A stretch of 64,000 bases of DNA from Schistosoma mansoni (taxonomy: Eukaryota > Platyhelminthes > Trematoda > Strigeidida > Schistosomatidae): NCBI RefSeq assembly GCF_000237925.1, contig NC_031502.1:56913943-56977942 (forward strand). Direction: 5' to 3'. This document shows positions 26,001 to 32,236 of the stretch, piece by piece. The stretch's first letter is position 1; each line of letters starts with the position of its first letter. Below the pieces are notes generated by a model. That model was not told the DNA's origin and did not search any database. It was given only the letters and a program-made list of their open reading frames with translations. A program made the translations under genes and the position numbers.

Positions 26001-29000
26001 ATTGAAAGCTGTTTAGTAAAAAATATATATGGCATATAGGTGAACTGGATCAACTTGCATTTCATGACTGAGTTGAATTGATTTGATAAAACAAAATTAT
26101 TTGTTAATGAGTTAGCGAGATATAAGATAATAAAAGTGCTTTGACACCATTTTCGATTGATTTTCCAAGTTATGTTCTATAAAGTTCCTGGTGAACAAAA
26201 TCTACTGGTTTGTGTATTATTATGTAAATGTTATATTGGGGGCTAAGAGTAGTAGTTAGTCTTTTTTGGGTTGGAGAATGCTGGTCGGCGGCCTATGCTC
26301 CATTGGGAGTAACAGGCGTAAGTAAGTAAGAGTAGTGGTTACAATATTTTCATTAATAATAGTTTTCCTTGAACTGTCTGTTATATGCATACATATATTA
26401 TCGTTTTGATTTTCTTTTCACAAAATGTATATTATATAGGCAACTGGTAAAATGCTCGCTGAAATTGAAGATGCTGTTCTTGAAGAAGTAACTGAAAGGG
26501 CTACATCAATTCCTCGAGAAGCTGAAATCTATGATCCAGCTGTAGATAATTTTAACGATACTTCATCAACAGATTCTTCATCAGACAATCAAACATCTGT
26601 TATTGAATTAACTAAATTTCACAAATCTCATATTACAACTAATGAATTACCTAAAAATCCAATGGAATGTGATCGTAGAACATTAAATTGGCAGGTAGGT
26701 AATTGAAAGATTACTTAAATGTTGAATGAGAAGATCAAAAAAAAGAATTGTGCATAACATTAAAGGTAGCTAGACGAAACAGAAATCCTTGTTAAAACGT
26801 ATCACTGATCATTCAAACTCATTCTTTTGATGATTTTATTATACAAATTATACAAATCCTTAAGTGTGCTAACTTATTGAGTGTTTAAGTCAACATAACT
26901 TGTATTCCATCATCATGTACCTCAACTTACATTGTATTCAGAAGGGGTATTGCGGAGATTTCAGTATTTTTCATAGTTGGAATCATGAGTCAATTGAATC
27001 TAGACCACCATGGAAAACCTGGAAGCACTGGACGGCCGTTTGTATTGTATTATTAAAAAAAATTTTATATAGAGTAGAATTTTATGATTTAATGAACGAA
27101 TTTTCGATTGTTAAAACGTAGTAATATAGTACTAATCGCTAAAGTTGATCTGCAACTACTTACGATATAGTCAAGTGAAGGTTGATCACAACAAGATCAA
27201 ATTATTGATCTCATCTCCAAGTTAAACTGATATCAGAAAATAAGATAACTTTTCATTAAGAATATGTTCTATTCTTTAACAAATAGCAAGCTTATATACA
27301 AAATATTGTCATAGTTGAAATCATGAGTCAATTGAAGCTCGACCATCATGGAAAACCTGGAAGCACTGGACGGCCGTTTTGTCCTATTAAGGGACTCCTC
27401 ATCAGTGCTCATCCACAACCTTGCCTCGCGAGATTCTAGTCCAGGACCTACCAGTTTCGCTCCAGAGCACTTAACCGATAGACCACTGAGGCGGTCGGCA
27501 TCCAACGGTGTTAATGTCTAACTTCAACCAATCCACGAAGTTTGAGCAACCGTTCACCAATAGTCTTCAGTGAGTTGTTATCTTATTTTTATTTATTTAT
27601 TTAAACACATAAATATTGGTACAAAAAAGCACCAGATAAATATGCGCCTCACAAATCTCATTCGATTTGTGTGAGGGCTGTGATACTGCCCAGGTGCCCA
27701 AACCGAAGCAGGTGGTTTTCTTAGGGGGCCACAACCGGAGCCTTTGACCTAAAGGTCTGATCCATAAGGCGGTGGAGCATCGTGAGGAGATGCATTCCCA
27801 TGGTAGCTGGTGACCAACAGTTGGTTAATACGCCATTTGTTCCTTCCGGATACTGGAGCCCATGTGGAGCATTGGTTTGGAATCAGGGTTTTCCAACTCC
27901 CCTAGGTGGATCCTCCACATCCACCAACCCGGTTAAAGCGCCGGACATTCGCTTTTCGTCCTCTCACTTTCGTAAACAACAATAATGCCAAGAGAAGGCA
28001 GTGAGTAGGACTTCCCTGACAGAGGCTATATATATGCGCGTGGCCATGAGAGAGCATTTGGAGAGGGAGAGCAGACTCTCTCATCTCTCAGCCGTACCAG
28101 GGCACTTGGAGGCACATAAATAGATATGACTAAAGTCATTTAAGAAATAAACTAGAGGACATGGAAACTATAGATTATTCACTTTCCAATGAAATTAATG
28201 TCTATCAGGTTTATTTATTGCTCCATCACATAAAAAACAACTAAGACATATAACTGATAAGATTCATAATATATTCTCTAAACATTTCCATCGATAGATA
28301 ATAATAAACTTATCTAATTCTCAGAAGGGGGTTTTATGGAGATTGAGGAGTCCCACAATTGGACGAAACGGCCGTCCAGTGCTTCCAGGTTCTCCATGAT
28401 GGTCTAACTTCAATTGACTCATGATCTCAATTATCTAATTTTGTTTTCTTCTTATCAAAGATGACTGTATATATAAACCATCTCAGCAATATTGTCGCTA
28501 ATGACTTCATTACTCATGAACAATGTTCTTGAAGATAATTATGGTGAAATGTTTAAAGATTATTCAATCTTCTACAGCATTGATTTATCATAATTCTCTA
28601 GTTGGATAAATGAATTACATCTTTAAAAAAGCAAAAACAATCATAAGATATGAGTTTTATGGATTGTTTATTTACTATTCTCTGAAATTAAAATCTTACT
28701 GCAAGACTTCTTAAAGTTAATGATCTTGATATAAAATTTTCAGCTAGCATGTTTTTATAAGTTATCAGATTGGAGTTTTTTTTTCTTTTTTCAGTAGAAA
28801 TAACATTTCTTCTTAAACTGTTATTATCTGATAGACCCCTAAATGCCCTGGTACAGCCGAGAATGGGGAGAGTCCGCTCTCCCTCTCCAAATGCTCTCAC
28901 ATGACCACGCGTATATAGCCTCTGTCAGGGAAGTCCTACTCACTGCCTTCTCTTGGCATTATTGTTGTTTACGAAATTGAGAGGATGAAAAGCGAATGTC

Positions 29001-32000
29001 CGGCGCTTTAACCGGGTTGGTGGACATGGAGGGTCCACCTAGGGGAGTTGGAAGACCCTGATTCTAAACCAATGGTGTACATGGGCTCCGGGAACCTGAA
29101 GGAACAAATATGTATGAATCAATCGTTGGTCACCAGCTACCATGGGAATGCATCTCCTCACGATGCTCCACCGCCTTATGGATCAGACCTTTAGGTCAAA
29201 GGCTCCGGTTGTGGTCCCCTAAGAAAACCACCTGCTTGTGTTTGGGCATGTGGGCAGTATCACAGTCCTCACACAAATGAAATGAGATTTGTGTGGCACA
29301 TATATATCTGGTGCCCCTTTGTACCAACATTTATGTGTTTAAATAGATAAATAAACAATCTGATAGCTGTTTTATTCTATCTGGAATCCAGTTATATATG
29401 CCCTTTTTTACATCATAAAAAGTTCATACACAAATACCTTCTGATTTCGATAGTTTTTTAAGCTGATATAAATTTATGGCGAAAATCCACCTCAGATGGG
29501 TTTATTTTACTTTTCTATCTTATTTCTCATTCGATTCAGGTACAAAGGGAATTACTAGTACGTAGACGCCATCGTGCATCTCCTGTAGAAACTACAAAAA
29601 TCGATCGCAAAATTCGTCGTTTAGATCAACGTTTCCGTAGAGAAAGTCGACGTCGACGTTCATGTGATGATTTAATATTTGAATCAATGAAATCAATTAA
29701 CAGTGACAATGATAATTTCTTCAATGAATCAGATAGCGATTGTGATTCATACGATGCTGATTATCCAAAAGTAAAAAAAACGAATAAATAAGATTATTTT
29801 ATTGTGAATAGCTTGAATTGCATACTCTATATCATTTGGTGTGCATTAAACATTGAAATGGTGAAGATTTTCTCAGCAGTTCAGGTAGATGCTTTAGATG
29901 TTGTTGAGTTTTGGAAGGTAGAAAGTCTAATTGCTAAGATTTCATTGTCATTCTGGGGCGGTCACTATTGTCTGACACCATACGTCTGTAAGCTACTCTT
30001 CATATACGACTTTACAATCCATTTCGTGGTAAAAGTTTTCAGTGATAATGATGATTTTCCCAGGTACTCCATAGTCTTGAAGAATATTCTATACAGTTCT
30101 CAAATTCACGCTGTTAAATGCTTTCTCATCATCAAAGAAGTTGATATACAATGGTGACTTCCGTCCATCTGATTGCTCAACAGTTATCTGGTTTGTCATG
30201 ATTTGTTCGGTACGTGATCAATCCTTAATAAAACCAGTATTTTGATCCCGAAGTTGGGTGTTTCTTAATTACTTGTTCGGTTCAGCAACATCCTGTTGAA
30301 ACTTTACCTGGTACTGACATTAGTGTGATTTCTCTTGAGTTGTCACACTCACTAAGATCTTCTTTCTTCGGTATCTTAATAAGCATCCCTTTTTTAGTCT
30401 GCTGGTACTCGCTATTCCTCCCAAATCGTTCTGAAGAGAAAGTAACATCCATGCAGTTATCCATATATCTAAATTCAGTTAATATATTGTCTGGACCCCA
30501 TGTTTTCCATCCTTGTATCGTTCGATGGCCTTGCTGAATTTTCCAATTGTAGGTGTGGCACCATCTGTAAGGTGGTCTGCATATGTTGCTTCGATTTCCA
30601 GTTAGTCAGTGGGGCTATTCAAGGTGTTCTGCCCACCCGTTCCGTTGCTCTTGAACTTCAGTGATTGGCTTTCCTTCTTTGTTTCTGACTGGTCTATCTA
30701 GCTTATTATATTTCCCTCCCAGTTTTTTGGTCGTGGCATAGCTGTCTCATATTTCTATCTCGTCTAACTTGTTCTGCTGTAGTTATAGAGTCCTCTGCTC
30801 TTGTTCAGCTGTTTTTGATAACTGTCTTCATTCTTTTTTCTGCCCAGGCTGTCTACAAAAATCCGTTCGTTTTGTTGTTGCTATTGGGGTTATTGCTTCC
30901 TTAATACCTTTCTATTTGTCCTCTATTTTATTTTTATTATTTATTTAAACACATGAATATTGGTACAAAAAAGCACCAGATAAATATGCGCCTCACAAAT
31001 CTCATTTGATTTGTGTGAGGGCTGTGATACCGCCCAGGTGCCCGAACTGAAGCAGGTGGTTTTCTTAGGGGGCCACACCCCGAGCCTTTGACCTAAAGGT
31101 CTGATCCACAAGGCAGTGGAGCATCGTGGGGAGATGCATTCCCATGGTAGCCGGTGACCAACAATATGTTCATACGCCATTCGTTCCATCAGGATCCTGG
31201 AGCCCATGTGCACCATTGGTTTGGAATCAGGGTTTCCCAACTCCCCTAGGTGGACCCTCCATGTCCACCAACCCGGTTAAAGCGCCGGACATTCGCTTTT
31301 CGTCCTCTCACTTTCGTAAACAACAATAATGCCAAGAGAAGGCAGTGAGTAGGACTTCCCTGACAGAGGCTATATATTCGCGTGGCCATGTGAGAGCATT
31401 TGGAGAGGGAGAGCAGACTCTCCCCACTCTCGGCCGTACCAGGGCATTTGGGGGCTATTTGTCCTCTATAGTGGTTTTAACTTCTTCTAGTGGATGTTGT
31501 AAGGCTTGAAACGTGTCACTGAGAGTTACCTTCGGTTTACTAACCTTGTTTACATCTCAAAAGAGGCTGCATTGAAAGTTTTGACTGCTGGTTGTCCAAT
31601 CGTTCAATACTTCTCTAGCTTCAGCTTTAATGTGTCGACCATCAGGTGGCCATCTGAAGCTAACCTGAGTATTATATATCTGGTGATCCCAGCAGATGCG
31701 AGCAGTATTTCTAAGACATCTGTGGTCAAATGCTAGTAACTTACGAGTATCTTCTACTCCTAATGGCCACATTTCGCAGCCGTATACTATTTCTTTTAAT
31801 TAATAGACGGATATCTCGTCTTCGCCATAGGTGACGTAAGTTGGCAAAAGCTAAACGAGCTTTTTGAATCCGTGCTGAGATTTCGTCAGACACCAACCCA
31901 TTAGGTTTGATCAGACTTCCAAGATAAGTGAAGTTGTCGACGCGTTCGACTACTTCGCTCCCCATCCTTAGTTCAGGTGTTGACTCAGGCCAGTCTTGTA

Positions 32001-32153
32001 GTAACAATTTACATTTAGATGGGGAGAAACGCATCCCGAATATCCTTGCATTGTTACTCAATGGTACCAAAAGACTCTGCATTTTGTCAGCGTCTTCACC
32101 AAATAGGACTATGTCATCTGCGTATTCTAAGTCGCTTAGTGGACCTCCTGGAA

Positions 32154-32236
<83 letters not shown>

